Notes under the pieces: generated by a model
What the model was told of the DNA's origin: nothing
The model's database searches: none
What the model saw: only the letters and a program-made list of their open reading frames with translations
Source: Fontibacillus panacisegetis
Lineage (GTDB): Bacteria > Bacillota > Bacilli > Paenibacillales > Paenibacillaceae
Assembly: GCF_900102215.1 (NCBI RefSeq)
Contig: NZ_FNBG01000036.1
Coordinates: forward strand, 1-47,411
Length of the DNA: 47,411 bases
Direction of reading: 5' to 3'
Shown here: positions 24,701-33,633 of the stretch, one piece after another
How positions within the stretch are numbered: position 1 is the first letter of the stretch
Layout: the number at the start of each line of letters is the position of its first letter
Program-made: the position numbers and the translations under genes

Positions 24701-26182
24701 TTAGTCAAACACTGCACTAATATAGAGACTCGGATTCAACAATTCCTCTGCAGCTTGGGCCACATGACCGGCAATTCCTTCAGCACCAAATCCTAAAGTG
24801 AGACTGCCGACGGTCAATAGAGCAATTGGAAGCAGCAAGCCTTTAGTTGTCCCCTTCTCTTCCTCTTCACTCAGAATCGTTTCACCCCAAAAAGCGTTCA
24901 TGAAGATCTTGATCATAGAGTATAAAATGAACAGGCTAGCCAACAGACCGATTCCTCCGAGCCAGAAATAACCGGACTCAAAGGTGCCTTTAGTAATAAA
25001 TACCTTACCAAGGAAGCCGCTTAACGGCGGAATACCTACCATGGATAGTGCTGCAATGAAGAACATCCAGCCTAACCGGGGATGGTGGCGAATCAAGCCG
25101 CTAATTTGCTTCAAATCACTAGTTCCGGCTATATGAATAACCGTTCCGCCAATCAAAAATACAAGCGCCTTAATCAGCATATCGTGAATTAAATAATATA
25201 TAGAGCCCGTCATACCGGCCGGTGTCATGGAGACCAGTCCAGCCATAATAAATCCGACGCTTATGACCACATTGTACGTTAGTATTTTTCGCAAATCCCA
25301 ATAACCGATCGCTCCGATGCCACCTAAAACCATAGTAACAGCAGCTAATATTCCTATAAACAAATGGGTAATCTGCGGTTCATGATAGAAAATGAGGGTA
25401 AACATTCTAATCATCGCATAGATACCAACCTTGGTGAGCAGCGCCGCAAAAATACCTGCTATTGCAGTTGGCGGTACACTGTATGAGCCTGGCAGCCAGA
25501 AAAAGAGCAGCAGCCCCGCCTTTAAGGCGAAAACAATCAGAAATAAAAATGCAACGGTTGTAATTAACCCATCCTGACCGACCTCAGATATCCTGATCGA
25601 TAAATGAGCGAGGTTCAATGTACCTGTCATTGAGTATAAATAAGCAACACCTATTAGAAAGAAAGCTGACGAAATAATGTTCGTAAAAATGTATTTCAAC
25701 GATTCCTGCAGCTGTCTCTTATCTCCGCCCATTGTGATTAACACATAAGAAGCAACTAGAAACACCTCAAAAAAGACATATAAATTAAATAAGTCCCCCG
25801 TCAAAAACGAACCGTTAACACCTGTGATCAGAAACAGAAACAAAGGGTAAAAATAAAGCTTTTCTTGCTTTCGGCCAATCGATGAAAATGCATAGATCAG
25901 ACAGCCTATTGAAACAATGGAGGTTGCCAGCAGCAGCAAAGCACTGAACATGTCACCCACAAAGCTAATGCCAAACGGCGCTTCCCAGCCGCCCAGCTGC
26001 AAGGTTTGAATCCCATCATTTTTGATCTGATTCATCAATAGCACGGAAATAACACTTGTAACTATTAAGGCAATTAAACTAAGAACTCGCTGAAGCTGTA
26101 TATTTCTCTGAAAAATAATGAGTACCATTCCCGTTAACAGGGGAATAACAACTGGAGTAATCAATAAATTATTCATGCTCAC
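24701..26182 (-). CDS. mnhD: Na+/H+ antiporter subunit D
   Basis: 493 residues, about 14 hydrophobic helices, related to the proton-pumping NuoN/NuoM subunits of complex I. Conserved features include FEVFLVASYVLI (the key Glu in a membrane helix), a Lys-containing helix in LFLIVFALKAGLLLFFWLPGSY (quoted in part: ALKAGLLLFFWLPG) and LIHDMLIKALVFLIGG. One of the two large ion-translocating subunits. Its start overlaps mnhC by 14 bp. Confidence 0.95.
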   Translation of the reverse strand: MSMNNLLITPVVIPLLTGMVLIIFQRNIQLQRVLSLIALIVTSVISVLLMNQIKNDGIQTLQLGGWEAPFGISFVGDMFSALLLLATSIVSIGCLIYAFSSIGRKQEKLYFYPLFLFLITGVNGSFLTGDLFNLYVFFEVFLVASYVLITMGGDKRQLQESLKYIFTNIISSAFFLIGVAYLYSMTGTLNLAHLSIRISEVGQDGLITTVAFLFLIVFALKAGLLLFFWLPGSYSVPPTAIAGIFAALLTKVGIYAMIRMFTLIFYHEPQITHLFIGILAAVTMVLGGIGAIGYWDLRKILTYNVVISVGFIMAGLVSMTPAGMTGSIYYLIHDMLIKALVFLIGGTVIHIAGTSDLKQISGLIRHHPRLGWMFFIAALSMVGIPPLSGFLGKVFITKGTFESGYFWLGGIGLLASLFILYSMIKIFMNAFWGETILSEEEEKGTTKGLLLPIALLTVGSLTLGFGAEGIAGHVAQAAEELLNPSLYISAVFD

Positions 26183-26522
26183 TTCCCCTTAATTGCTCCA
26201 TGTCATCCGTCCCGAAGTTTTGATAGGCTCGATAACATAAAACTAGTACTAGTGCGGTCACCGCAAAATTAATGACGATGGCTGTTAAAATCAATGCTTG
26301 CGGAATAGCATCCGTAAAGCCTGCTGTTTTCTCTCCAAGAAGGGGCGCACTCCCTGTCTTCAGGCCCCCGGAAGTAATGAGCAGTAAATTCACTGCATGC
26401 CCCACAATAGATGCTCCAAGCACAATCCGCAGAAATTGCCTTGATAAAATCAAATAAGTTCCAATGGATATTAAGATACCGACAAGTATGACAATTAGCG
26501 TCTCCATATTACCGATCCTCAC
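26169..26522 (-). CDS. mnhC: Na+/H+ antiporter subunit C
   Basis: 117 residues with three helices, a NuoK homolog. VGHAVNLLLITSG and the C-terminal DAIPQALILTAIVINFAVTA are the family motifs, including the conserved DPLPQALVLTAIVI-like segment. Overlaps mnhB by 14 bp and mnhD by 14 bp. Confidence 0.94.
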   Translation of the reverse strand: MRIGNMETLIVILVGILISIGTYLILSRQFLRIVLGASIVGHAVNLLLITSGGLKTGSAPLLGEKTAGFTDAIPQALILTAIVINFAVTALVLVLCYRAYQNFGTDDMEQLRGSEHE

Positions 26523-26931
26523 TTATGCTTAAAATAATATTGACCGCAGTGCCTATAACAGCTAAAGCAACTCCGGTGTCAAAAATTAAGGCAGAAGCAA
26601 GCTCGGTATCTCCAAAAATAGGTAAATCCACATGACCAAAGGTCTGAGTTAAAAACGGTTTGCCAAAGAGTACGCTGGCTGTCCCCGTTCCAATCGCAAT
26701 CAGCACGCCGATGGCTGCCAGCTTCTTAAAGTCGGTCCGTATATTTTCCCTGACCTTCTCGATTCCAAACGAAAGATACAAAAGGACAATAGCTGATGCT
26801 GTACTCAGCCCTCCAATAAACCCTCCACCCGGATGATGATGACCATTCATAAACAAATAGATCGAGAAGGTCAAAATAATTACAGCGGCCACTCGGGTTA
26901 CACTTCTCAAAATCACATCATTCGGTTTCAC
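26509..26931 (-). CDS. mnhB: Na+/H+ antiporter subunit B
   Basis: 140 residues from GTG 26931, which has AAGGAGG in front; the upstream frame to 26988 is overlap with mnhA. Four helices and the MnhB motif NGHHHPGGGFIGGLSTASAI. It overlaps the end of mnhA by 14 bp, so the whole operon is translationally coupled. Confidence 0.93.
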   Translation of the reverse strand: MKPNDVILRSVTRVAAVIILTFSIYLFMNGHHHPGGGFIGGLSTASAIVLLYLSFGIEKVRENIRTDFKKLAAIGVLIAIGTGTASVLFGKPFLTQTFGHVDLPIFGDTELASALIFDTGVALAVIGTAVNIILSISEDR

Positions 26932-29329
26932 GTTGCTCCCTCCTTTTGGAACGCTGATGAACCAATATATACACACCCAATCCAGCAATTGTTAGAACGG
27001 ATATCTCCAGCATGGTATCAAAGCCGCGGAAATCCACCAGAATGGCATTGACAATATTTTTAGCTCCAGCCAGCTCATATGCATTTTCAAAAAACGCCGT
27101 GATGGGTTCAAACAGCTTATGGCCATTCGCGGCCAGTGCCAATAAAGTTACCGTTAATCCCATAGCGACCGATATGATCAGATTCGTCAGTTTAAAAGGA
27201 ATACGATCGATGCTCTTCTTCAGCTTCGGCAAATGATAGAAGCACAGCAAGAACAGAACCGTCGTTACAGTCTCCACAACCATTTGCGTCAATGCCAGGT
27301 CGGGAGCGCGGAAGATAACAAAGAACATAGAAACCATATAGCCTAACGCGCCTAATGCAACAATAGCCAGTATCCGATTGCTGGCAAGCAATACCGTTAA
27401 CGAGGCGATAATCATGGCTATCACAAGCCCGATATCATAAATACTTATGGCTGCGTTATTCGAGAAATCAAACTGAATACCATGGAACAGCAAAAGCGAG
27501 CCTAGCAGCAACAAAACAAAAAACGAAAAAATGTATATCAAATAATGTCTCAGCGATCCTGTCATGTATCGATTCGTGAGCGATGCCGAGAGCCTTTCTG
27601 TGCCGGATACGCCCTGATTATACCAATGATTCAACATTAATCCCTGCGGATAACTTCGTACGATGTGAATCCATCGCTTCGCTGTTTTGAAGAGAATGAA
27701 GCCGATAGCGATTACTCCGAATGTCATCAGGAGCTCCAGGTTCAGCCCATGCCATGCGCTGATTTTTACATCGTAAGGAGTAAACGGCATCATCGGTAAA
27801 ATTGATGTTAATGCAGGAGTAAGAATGTATTTGCCTAACACATTCGGGAAGAAGAAAATGAATACAACCAACAAGCCTAATATGATTGGAGAAATCAACA
27901 TTCCGAGAGGCGCCTCATGCACTTTTCGCGTCAGCTTCTCAGGACGATACACCCCTCCAAAGGTTTTGAATATGAAAATCATGCAGTACACAAACGTAAA
28001 TATGCTGGCTACCCAAGCAATGATCGGGAACAGCATACCGATCTTGCTCAAGCCGAAAATACCGGCTTGGGATACGTCATTCACCGCGGCAAAGAACATT
28101 TCCTTACTCAAAAACCCGTTAAATGGCGGCAATCCCGCCATCGATAAGCCGCCTACCAAAGCGATCGTGAACGTAATCGGCATCACCTGCATCAAGCCGC
28201 CCAGATAGCGAATATCCCGTCTGCCTGTCTCATGGTCAATAATACCGACGACCATAAATAAGCTGCCTTTAAAGGTGGAGTGATTAAACAGATGGAACAA
28301 GGCAGCAAAGGTAGCTACCGTGAACACAGTCCCGCTCTCACCGGGTCCAAAATAAACCGCTAAAGAACCGATGCCGAGCAAGCTCATGATTAATCCCAGT
28401 TGGCTAATCGTAGAATAAGCCAGCAACGCCTTCAAATCAGTCTGTCTCAGAGCTGTCAATGAACCATACAGGAGCGTAATGAGACCAATTCCGGCTACAA
28501 GCCAGAACCACACCGGGCTGCCGCCGAATACCGGAGTCATCCTTGCTACTAAATAAATTCCGGCTTTGACCATTGTCGCAGAATGGAGGTAGCTACTCAC
28601 CGGAGTTGGCGCCTCCATAGCATCCGGAAGCCAAATACCAAACGGAAACTGAGCTGATTTTGTAAAAGCTCCTAATAGAATACAAAGCAGCGCAGGAATA
28701 AACAGCGCATGTCCCTGTATAACATCAATATTCGCGATGATCTCCCGAATACTGTAGGTATCTCCCATCATGATGAGCATAATAAACCCGGCTAACATGC
28801 CGAAGCCGCCAAATACAGTAATCATCATCGCTTTTAATGCGCCTTGACGCGAGCCCTTTCGCTCATACCAATAGGCGATTAGCAAGAAGGATGAAACACT
28901 GGTCAACTCCCAAAACCCATATAAAACTAATAAGTGATCCGAAAATACCAGCCCCAGCATCGCACCCATGAACATGAGCAGGTATATATAAAAGTTATGG
29001 AGAGCCTCTCGCACCTTGGACATATAAAAAATAGAATAGATGATGACCAAGCTTCCGACACCTGTAATAAGCAGACCAAACAGCAAGCCGAGACCATCAA
29101 TGTAAGATGTTATATTAATTCCGAAGGTCGGTATCCATGACAGGGTATATTCAAATGTTGCCCCGGATGCAACATCAGGTATATATCTCACCAAGTAGAT
29201 AAAGATGGATAATGGTACCAATAATACGAACCAGCCTGTATGTGCCCGGCGATTCAAATGCTTATACAAAAAGGGGACAAGCAGCGCAAAAATAAACGGC
29301 AAAAAAATAAAGATATATAACGTAATCAA
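26918..29329 (-). CDS. mnhA: Na+/H+ antiporter subunit A
   Basis: About 803 residues from TTG 29329, preceded by GGGGAGGAG; GTG 29344 is less likely. The N-terminal ~500 residues are NuoL-like (FWELTSVSSFLLIAYWYERK, SAQFPFGIWLPDAMEAPTPV, LFHLFNHSTFKGSLFMVVG). The C-terminal part from about 600 carries the extra MBH-like region (RAPDLALTQMVVETVTTVLF) that couples to MnhB. First gene of the seven-gene Mrp operon, which exchanges Na+ (or Li+, K+) for H+ and supports alkali and salt tolerance. All seven subunits are intact. Confidence 0.95.
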   Translation of the reverse strand: MITLYIFIFLPFIFALLVPFLYKHLNRRAHTGWFVLLVPLSIFIYLVRYIPDVASGATFEYTLSWIPTFGINITSYIDGLGLLFGLLITGVGSLVIIYSIFYMSKVREALHNFYIYLLMFMGAMLGLVFSDHLLVLYGFWELTSVSSFLLIAYWYERKGSRQGALKAMMITVFGGFGMLAGFIMLIMMGDTYSIREIIANIDVIQGHALFIPALLCILLGAFTKSAQFPFGIWLPDAMEAPTPVSSYLHSATMVKAGIYLVARMTPVFGGSPVWFWLVAGIGLITLLYGSLTALRQTDLKALLAYSTISQLGLIMSLLGIGSLAVYFGPGESGTVFTVATFAALFHLFNHSTFKGSLFMVVGIIDHETGRRDIRYLGGLMQVMPITFTIALVGGLSMAGLPPFNGFLSKEMFFAAVNDVSQAGIFGLSKIGMLFPIIAWVASIFTFVYCMIFIFKTFGGVYRPEKLTRKVHEAPLGMLISPIILGLLVVFIFFFPNVLGKYILTPALTSILPMMPFTPYDVKISAWHGLNLELLMTFGVIAIGFILFKTAKRWIHIVRSYPQGLMLNHWYNQGVSGTERLSASLTNRYMTGSLRHYLIYIFSFFVLLLLGSLLLFHGIQFDFSNNAAISIYDIGLVIAMIIASLTVLLASNRILAIVALGALGYMVSMFFVIFRAPDLALTQMVVETVTTVLFLLCFYHLPKLKKSIDRIPFKLTNLIISVAMGLTVTLLALAANGHKLFEPITAFFENAYELAGAKNIVNAILVDFRGFDTMLEISVLTIAGLGVYILVHQRSKRREQRETE

Positions 29330-29380
29330 AGTACTCCTCCCCACTTATGATTTTGTTAATCATATTGTCTTAAATATGGT

Positions 29381-29409
29381 TTGACTCTTGTCTTAACATC
29401 AATTATAGT
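29381..29409 (+). promoter_or_regulatory. SigA-type promoter of the universal-stress-like gene
   Basis: TTGACT (29381-29386), 17 bp, TATAGT (29404-29409), about 50 bp before the start codon. The mrp promoter must lie in the same 130-bp gap on the other strand but is not clear. Confidence 0.6.
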
Positions 29410-29461
29410 CTTACATAGTTTAAAGGAGCCTTACTATTAAACTTGAGGTGAAATGTTTAAA

Positions 29462-30145
29462 ATGGACAATCTGTATAATGAAAGTATCCTTGTTTGCGTT
29501 TATTATGGACCAAATGGAGAACGGTTAATCAAGCGTGGCTGTAAGATCGCCAATATGCTAAAGGCCCCACTCTATATTTTGACCATTGATCCGAAGCCGT
29601 TCGATGAACTGGATGCCGAGAAAGTATTTTATATTGAACAATGGAAAGAATTCGCCAATTCTCATGAATCTGCACAATTTATTATGAAGGATAATGAAAG
29701 CCGCCCTGTTTCCAAAGTCATTACAGAAGTAGCTAGAGATAAAAACATTACTCAAATCATTCTCGGCCAGACGGCCCATAGTCGGTGGGAACAAATCACG
29801 AAAGGCTCGATTATTAATTCCTTGGTACGTGATATCCCATTCGTTGACTTGCACATTGTTTCTGTTGCCCGTTATATCCGGGATGAAGAAGGGATTTATG
29901 ATAAGGGTGTTCGTGCTTATTTAATTAAGGATGGAGATAAGTATCAACTGAGCTTCAATCATGAAAAAGATACCGAATATGAGGGCATTTTCTTCAAGGA
30001 AATTGATACTGATTTTGATAATGGAATTTTCCGCTTTATGAAAAACGCTGAAACTTTGCAAGTTCTGGTTATCGATGGAATTGTCACCGAATTAAAAAAC
30101 GTGGATATTCATGCAGCGATGAATCTGGACAACGAAGATGAATAA
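29462..30145 (+). CDS. Universal stress protein (KdpD-like USP domain)
   Basis: About 227 residues from ATG 29462, 11 bases after GAGGTG; ATG 29453 is too close to that site. The first ~130 residues have the USP fold as in the KdpD sensor: ILVCVYYGPNGERLIKRGCK, then ITQIILGQTAHSRWEQITKGS, with the G-x2-H/R-x-R-W ATP/phosphate loop, and SLVRDIPFVDLHIVSV. The C-terminal ~90 residues are an unrecognised acidic domain. Divergent from mrp; a cytoplasmic nucleotide-binding regulator tied to ion stress is inferred. Confidence 0.78.
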   Translation: MDNLYNESILVCVYYGPNGERLIKRGCKIANMLKAPLYILTIDPKPFDELDAEKVFYIEQWKEFANSHESAQFIMKDNESRPVSKVITEVARDKNITQIILGQTAHSRWEQITKGSIINSLVRDIPFVDLHIVSVARYIRDEEGIYDKGVRAYLIKDGDKYQLSFNHEKDTEYEGIFFKEIDTDFDNGIFRFMKNAETLQVLVIDGIVTELKNVDIHAAMNLDNEDE

Positions 30146-30170
30146 AAAGGAATAACTTTCCTCATGTGTT

Positions 30171-30209
30171 ATCAAAACTCTCCGCATCATCAATGTGGGG
30201 AGTTTTGAT
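30171..30209 (+). terminator. Terminator of the universal-stress-like gene
   Basis: ATCAAAACTC-T-CC ... GG-G-GAGTTTTGAT hairpin, 26 bp beyond the stop codon and between convergent genes, so it may serve both. Confidence 0.65.
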
Positions 30210-30229
30210 CTTGTTAAAAAACGGAACCC

Positions 30230-30793
30230 CTATAAATTCACATCTACTTTTATAGGCAGCCTCTCGCTCTTATTGACTCCTAAATACTTTAATGTTTCCG
30301 CTGTCGAGTGATGATTTAGAATCGACTTTATGATGGAAATGGCAATTCCCTTATGATACGCATGATAACCAAATGTCTTTCTCAGCGTATGTGCCCCGAT
30401 TTTCTCTGAAATTCCTACCTCCCTGGCTGAATGATTAATTATGCGGTAAACCTGCTGACGAGTTATTGGCCGGCAATCCTTCTTCGACTTGAATAAATAA
30501 TCCTCTGCCTTCCAATCGATACTGGATAAATACTCCTTTAAAATTTCCGCAATCTTGTTGTTTAAGTAATAAGCCTTTTCTTCCCCTGTTTTTTCATCCT
30601 TAATATAAAGAAACTGCCTAGCACCCTGACCATCCCAAACATCCTGCACAGTAAGGTGCAGCAAATCAAGAAGACTGATCCCTGTATTAATTCCCAGCAC
30701 AAACAACAACAGGTCTCTTATTGAGCTCTTTCTCAACTCCTCTTTCATCGCTTGAATGGTCTCGACGTCTCGAATCGGATTTACATATTGCAC
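30230..30793 (-). CDS. Small tyrosine recombinase/integrase with altered catalytic Arg
   Basis: 187 residues from GTG 30793, chosen because GGAGGG lies seven bases upstream. It is the catalytic domain only, without the N-terminal arm- and core-binding domains of phage integrases. HTLR (His 135, Arg 138), the second His in LNHHS (161) and the nucleophile Tyr 170 (LKYLGV) are present. The first Arg, normally in TGLRxSDLL, is Ser 40 (TGISLLDLL). This size class is common in Bacilli and its roles are poorly known. It is the only recombinase gene in the window and lies inside the ssrA array, but loss of ArgI may make it inactive. Confidence 0.82.
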   Translation of the reverse strand: MQYVNPIRDVETIQAMKEELRKSSIRDLLLFVLGINTGISLLDLLHLTVQDVWDGQGARQFLYIKDEKTGEEKAYYLNNKIAEILKEYLSSIDWKAEDYLFKSKKDCRPITRQQVYRIINHSAREVGISEKIGAHTLRKTFGYHAYHKGIAISIIKSILNHHSTAETLKYLGVNKSERLPIKVDVNL

Positions 30794-31200
30794 AGATAAT
30801 CCCTCCGAAGTAATGTTACATAATTTAAGCTTAACATATATTGAGTAACATAACAAACCATTAATCACTAAATTTTAATGATTATTTATTACAAAAACCC
30901 GATAAAATCCCACTATGTACGGAATCTTGATCATTTAAGCTATGGCCCAGCGCAAATTACGGATACAGGAATCTGCTTTGCATGTATGGGGATTAAACCG
31001 AATTAATCAAATTAGACAAGGCCTTGAACAGAAGGAGGCGAACCGTGGCTGTACAAAACCACAATTCGCCTGAATGTGATGCTGAAGTTGTTTGAGGAAG
31101 TGCGTAATCAACCTGTCTGCATGTCTGCTCCTAACATAACTTAGCCTGACTTAACTATTGTTCCCCGTTAGTAGAACGGAAATGGGAAAAAGCTGCATTA
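30794..31200. other. Interval without a supported gene
   Basis: No open frame with a ribosome site is visible. It contains GGAGGCGAA at 31034-31042, too short to call an ssrA fragment with confidence. Confidence 0.4.
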
Positions 31201-32460
31201 TCACCGGATAATCCTTTTCTCTGTCGCATCCTTGATCCACTTCGGAAATTCATTCAGGAGCTGGTCATACAGCATTTCATCGGGTACCGCTGAAATATCT
31301 TTTAAATGAATGAAATTTGCATTATCGACAATCCGCCCTTCCATCGTATCCAGCTGCTTTAGTACTTCAAAATCAGAATCTCCGATCCCCACGAACTGCC
31401 AAAATATTGGATGAATCGCTGAGTCTACGATCGCTTTTTTAGTCGGCTTCACTACGCCTCCATCATTGATAAAGATAATGAATACAGGTAGGCTTGATTG
31501 TTCTTCGATGGTATATTTCTTAATGACATCCTTCATAACTCGAGGCTCATTATTGCGGCCATACTTATGGATTTTCGAATTATTCAAAACTTGAGTATTT
31601 ACGTAGGAAATGAAATCCCGCTCCGTCACAGTGGGTAATCGGCTGAATTCATGATCATAGACCCACACATCCAAAGCAGCATTGTCATCAAATTTGCTAG
31701 CCACGGCCAATATACGCTCAACAACATCTTGGACCGTTCCATTCCTATACAAGGTCCGCATAGATCCTGTAACATCAAGCACGATGCCTACTCTAGCCGA
31801 TAGATGGGTCATTTTCTTCTTTTCCAATGTGTACGCCACAATTTTCTTTCGCAAATCTATTTTGGACAATACGATTTCTTCCGCGACTGCTACAGCCTCG
31901 ACAACCTCTTCCGACTGCTCGACTACAAGCCCATAATTCGTGCACAGCGCGGCCAAACCCCCATAGAATCCACTGCCAATGGCATTAAACTTCCATTCCT
32001 CGTTATATCGATACAACTCGCCCACGACAATCGCTGTTTCCTTTGACAGATCATTCCCATATTCAAAACGAAATAATTCTTCTCCCGTAATCGTATCTAC
32101 AAGCCGTAAATAAAAGTCTGACGCATCACTTATCGTATGCCCCTGCTCGTCCCCAGCATGAATAGTCACAGAAAGGGCTACTTTTGCAACGCTTTTCGGC
32201 AGTTTCGATAGATGTAGCTCAATAGTCTCTTGGTCCTCTTGAGCAGTTGCACTATGTGCAACTGCACCATAATGATCAAAGGGATTCCCGTAAAAAATAA
32301 AATCCTCATCCCGCTCGCATCGACCTTTCTCCGATAAAATAAAACAAGCTGCATCGATGCTCATCGTCGCTTTCTTCATCGTCCAACCAAATTGAAAGCT
32401 AAGGACGGATAACTTTCTACCTTTTGTAATTTCTATCTTTTGCCCTTTAAGTAGATTCAA
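31201..32460 (-). CDS. TerD-type stress protein fused to a VWA domain
   Basis: 419 residues. The N-terminal ~185 form a TerD-like domain (LLKGQKIEI, then SVLSFQFGW, DEDFIFYGNP, ELHLSKLPKSVAKVALSVTI, FRFEYGNDLSKETAIVVGEL YR). The C-terminal ~200 are a von Willebrand A domain (VGIVLDVTGSM, a DxTGS metal site; VFIIFINDGG; QFVGIGDSDFEVLKQLD). This is the layout of TerF/TerY-like proteins of the tellurite and chemical-stress Ter systems. No other ter gene is next to it. Cytoplasmic, probably Ca2+-binding. Confidence 0.85.
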   Translation of the reverse strand: MNLLKGQKIEITKGRKLSVLSFQFGWTMKKATMSIDAACFILSEKGRCERDEDFIFYGNPFDHYGAVAHSATAQEDQETIELHLSKLPKSVAKVALSVTIHAGDEQGHTISDASDFYLRLVDTITGEELFRFEYGNDLSKETAIVVGELYRYNEEWKFNAIGSGFYGGLAALCTNYGLVVEQSEEVVEAVAVAEEIVLSKIDLRKKIVAYTLEKKKMTHLSARVGIVLDVTGSMRTLYRNGTVQDVVERILAVASKFDDNAALDVWVYDHEFSRLPTVTERDFISYVNTQVLNNSKIHKYGRNNEPRVMKDVIKKYTIEEQSSLPVFIIFINDGGVVKPTKKAIVDSAIHPIFWQFVGIGDSDFEVLKQLDTMEGRIVDNANFIHLKDISAVPDEMLYDQLLNEFPKWIKDATEKRIIR

Positions 32461-32760
32461 GAATTATCTCCCCTTTTTGATAATATGTTCCAATTGTACA
32501 TCAAAAGTAAAAAGATTACTTCTTTACATGCTTTAGAAAGACAGAAGTTTTCAATCAACGCTACATCTCAGGGTGTTAATCCAATCAACTGCAAAGAGTC
32601 TTCATAGAGAAGTCTCTATGAAATTTGCTAGCTAGCTTCAAAGGCGTTGTCGCTGACAAGAATGTTTCAGCGATTAGAGATTAGAAAGTTCATCGCTAGA
32701 TATATAAAAAAATGATTGTATATAAGAGCATGTTGACATTATCTTAAAGCTGCATGTCCA
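32461..32760. other. 300-bp interval without a gene
   Basis: AT-rich; a short hairpin CATAGAGAAGTCTCTATG lies near 32603. The promoter of the TerD-type gene is probably near 32470-32520 but not clear. Confidence 0.35.
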
Positions 32761-32769
32761 GGAAACGCA

Positions 32770-32799
32770 AAATCCACAACCGGATTCGGTTGTGGATTT
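32770..32799. terminator. Terminator, copy 2 of the duplicated terminator/ssrA junction
   Basis: Same hairpin as at 10960-10989 (AAATCCACAACC / GGTTGTGGATTT). It lies directly downstream of the displaced ssrA end at 32806 and was probably the ssrA terminator before the last insertion. Confidence 0.75.
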
Positions 32800-32805
32800 A
32801 ACATA

Positions 32806-32888
32806 TGGAGGCGAGGGGATTTGAACCCCTGTCCGAAGATCACGCCACACGGCTTTCTACGGGTGTAGCTGCAGTTTTGATGTCACCT
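32806..32888 (-). other. 83-bp displaced, diverged ssrA 3' end
   Basis: Covers the same 83-bp stretch as the intact ssrA end (35572-35654), ending at GATGTCACC, but with roughly a dozen differences clustered in pairs (for example GGGGATTTGAACCCC for GGGGAGTCGAACCCC). The T-arm still pairs. The divergence suggests it came from the ssrA end of a different species, carried in by an earlier element. Confidence 0.75.
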
Positions 32889-32954
32889 TAGTATCACCCC
32901 TTTATTCGAACCCATCGTTATTATGATCGTTTCGCCTAACCATCTCAACATTGC

Positions 32955-32989
32955 TTGACTGTTGATCATTAGTACTATATAGTACTAAT
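32955..32989 (+). promoter_or_regulatory. tetR promoter with overlapping operator
   Basis: TTGACT (32955-32960), exactly 17 bp, TATAGT (32978-32983). The perfect palindrome TTAGTACTATATAGTACTAA (32969-32988) covers the -10 and the start point. Predicted transcription start is at or within a base or two of the ATG (32990) and no ribosome site exists, so the mRNA is probably leaderless. Confidence 0.75.
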
Positions 32990-33574
32990 ATGAGAAAAAA
33001 TATACTCAACAATAAAGACATTGCGCTGCAATCAGCTTTCACATTGTTTCTTACCAAGGGTTTTCAAGCGACAAGCATGGACGACATAGTCGCACATAGC
33101 AAAGTCTCAAAAACCAATATTTATTACTATTTTAAGAGTAAGGAGGAACTGCTCCTCACTACAGTTGATCAGTTGATTTCACATTATGAGCAACGTATTA
33201 ATCAAATCCTGTCTCACAGTGATACCACTGTTCTAGAAAAATTAGAAGCGTTACTCATCATCCTAACCGATAATACGGAACAAAATAATTACCTTGGCGG
33301 CTGTCCGTTCCTAACCCTTTACACGCAAACACCCCTTGAAGCTATCGAAGTCAGAGATCGAATCAAAAGCTTTTTTGAACAACAGTTTCAGGCCGTTGAA
33401 TTGATTTTAGCCGAAGGGATTGCGAAGCAAGAACTAAAGACAGAACTCCCCGTCAAGCAAACAGCTGCACTCATCGTCTCCTCTATCGAGGGTGCTCTTT
33501 TCTTAGCTCAAGCTTCTAATAATCCAGATATCATCAAAGCCGTTTATCCTGCTTTAGCTTCATTGCTAAAGTAA
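32990..33574 (+). CDS. TetR family repressor
   Basis: 194 residues. The N-terminal HTH reads AFTLFLTKGFQATSMDDIVAHSKVSKTNIYYYFKSKEELL (in two parts: TSMDDIVAHSKVSKTNIYYY, FKSKEELL). The C-terminal all-alpha ligand domain has LGGCPFLTLYTQTP. Normal length. It begins right after its operator, with no Shine-Dalgarno sequence. A second copy of the operator lies between it and the following fusion gene, so it should repress both. Confidence 0.88.
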   Translation: MRKNILNNKDIALQSAFTLFLTKGFQATSMDDIVAHSKVSKTNIYYYFKSKEELLLTTVDQLISHYEQRINQILSHSDTTVLEKLEALLIILTDNTEQNNYLGGCPFLTLYTQTPLEAIEVRDRIKSFFEQQFQAVELILAEGIAKQELKTELPVKQTAALIVSSIEGALFLAQASNNPDIIKAVYPALASLLK

Positions 33575-33588
33575 TTTTTTTAGTTATA

Positions 33589-33608
33589 TTAGTACTGATT
33601 AGTACTAA
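33589..33608 (+). promoter_or_regulatory. Second TetR operator
   Basis: TTAGTACTGATTAGTACTAA has the same 8-bp arms and 4-bp spacer as the operator at 32969-32988. It lies 25 bp before the fusion gene, ahead of the AAAGGAGG ribosome site, and could stop a separate promoter or act as a roadblock. Confidence 0.75.
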
Positions 33609-33633
33609 AAAATGATAAAGGAGGATTTCTATA

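Noticed and set aside
30971..30983. CTGCTTTGCAT shared with the sequence right of the ssrA fragment at 7011
   Set aside because: Only about 11 bases match and the flanks differ; it can occur by chance.
31034..31042. GGAGGCGAA as a further ssrA fragment
   Set aside because: Nine bases are too few to support a claim.
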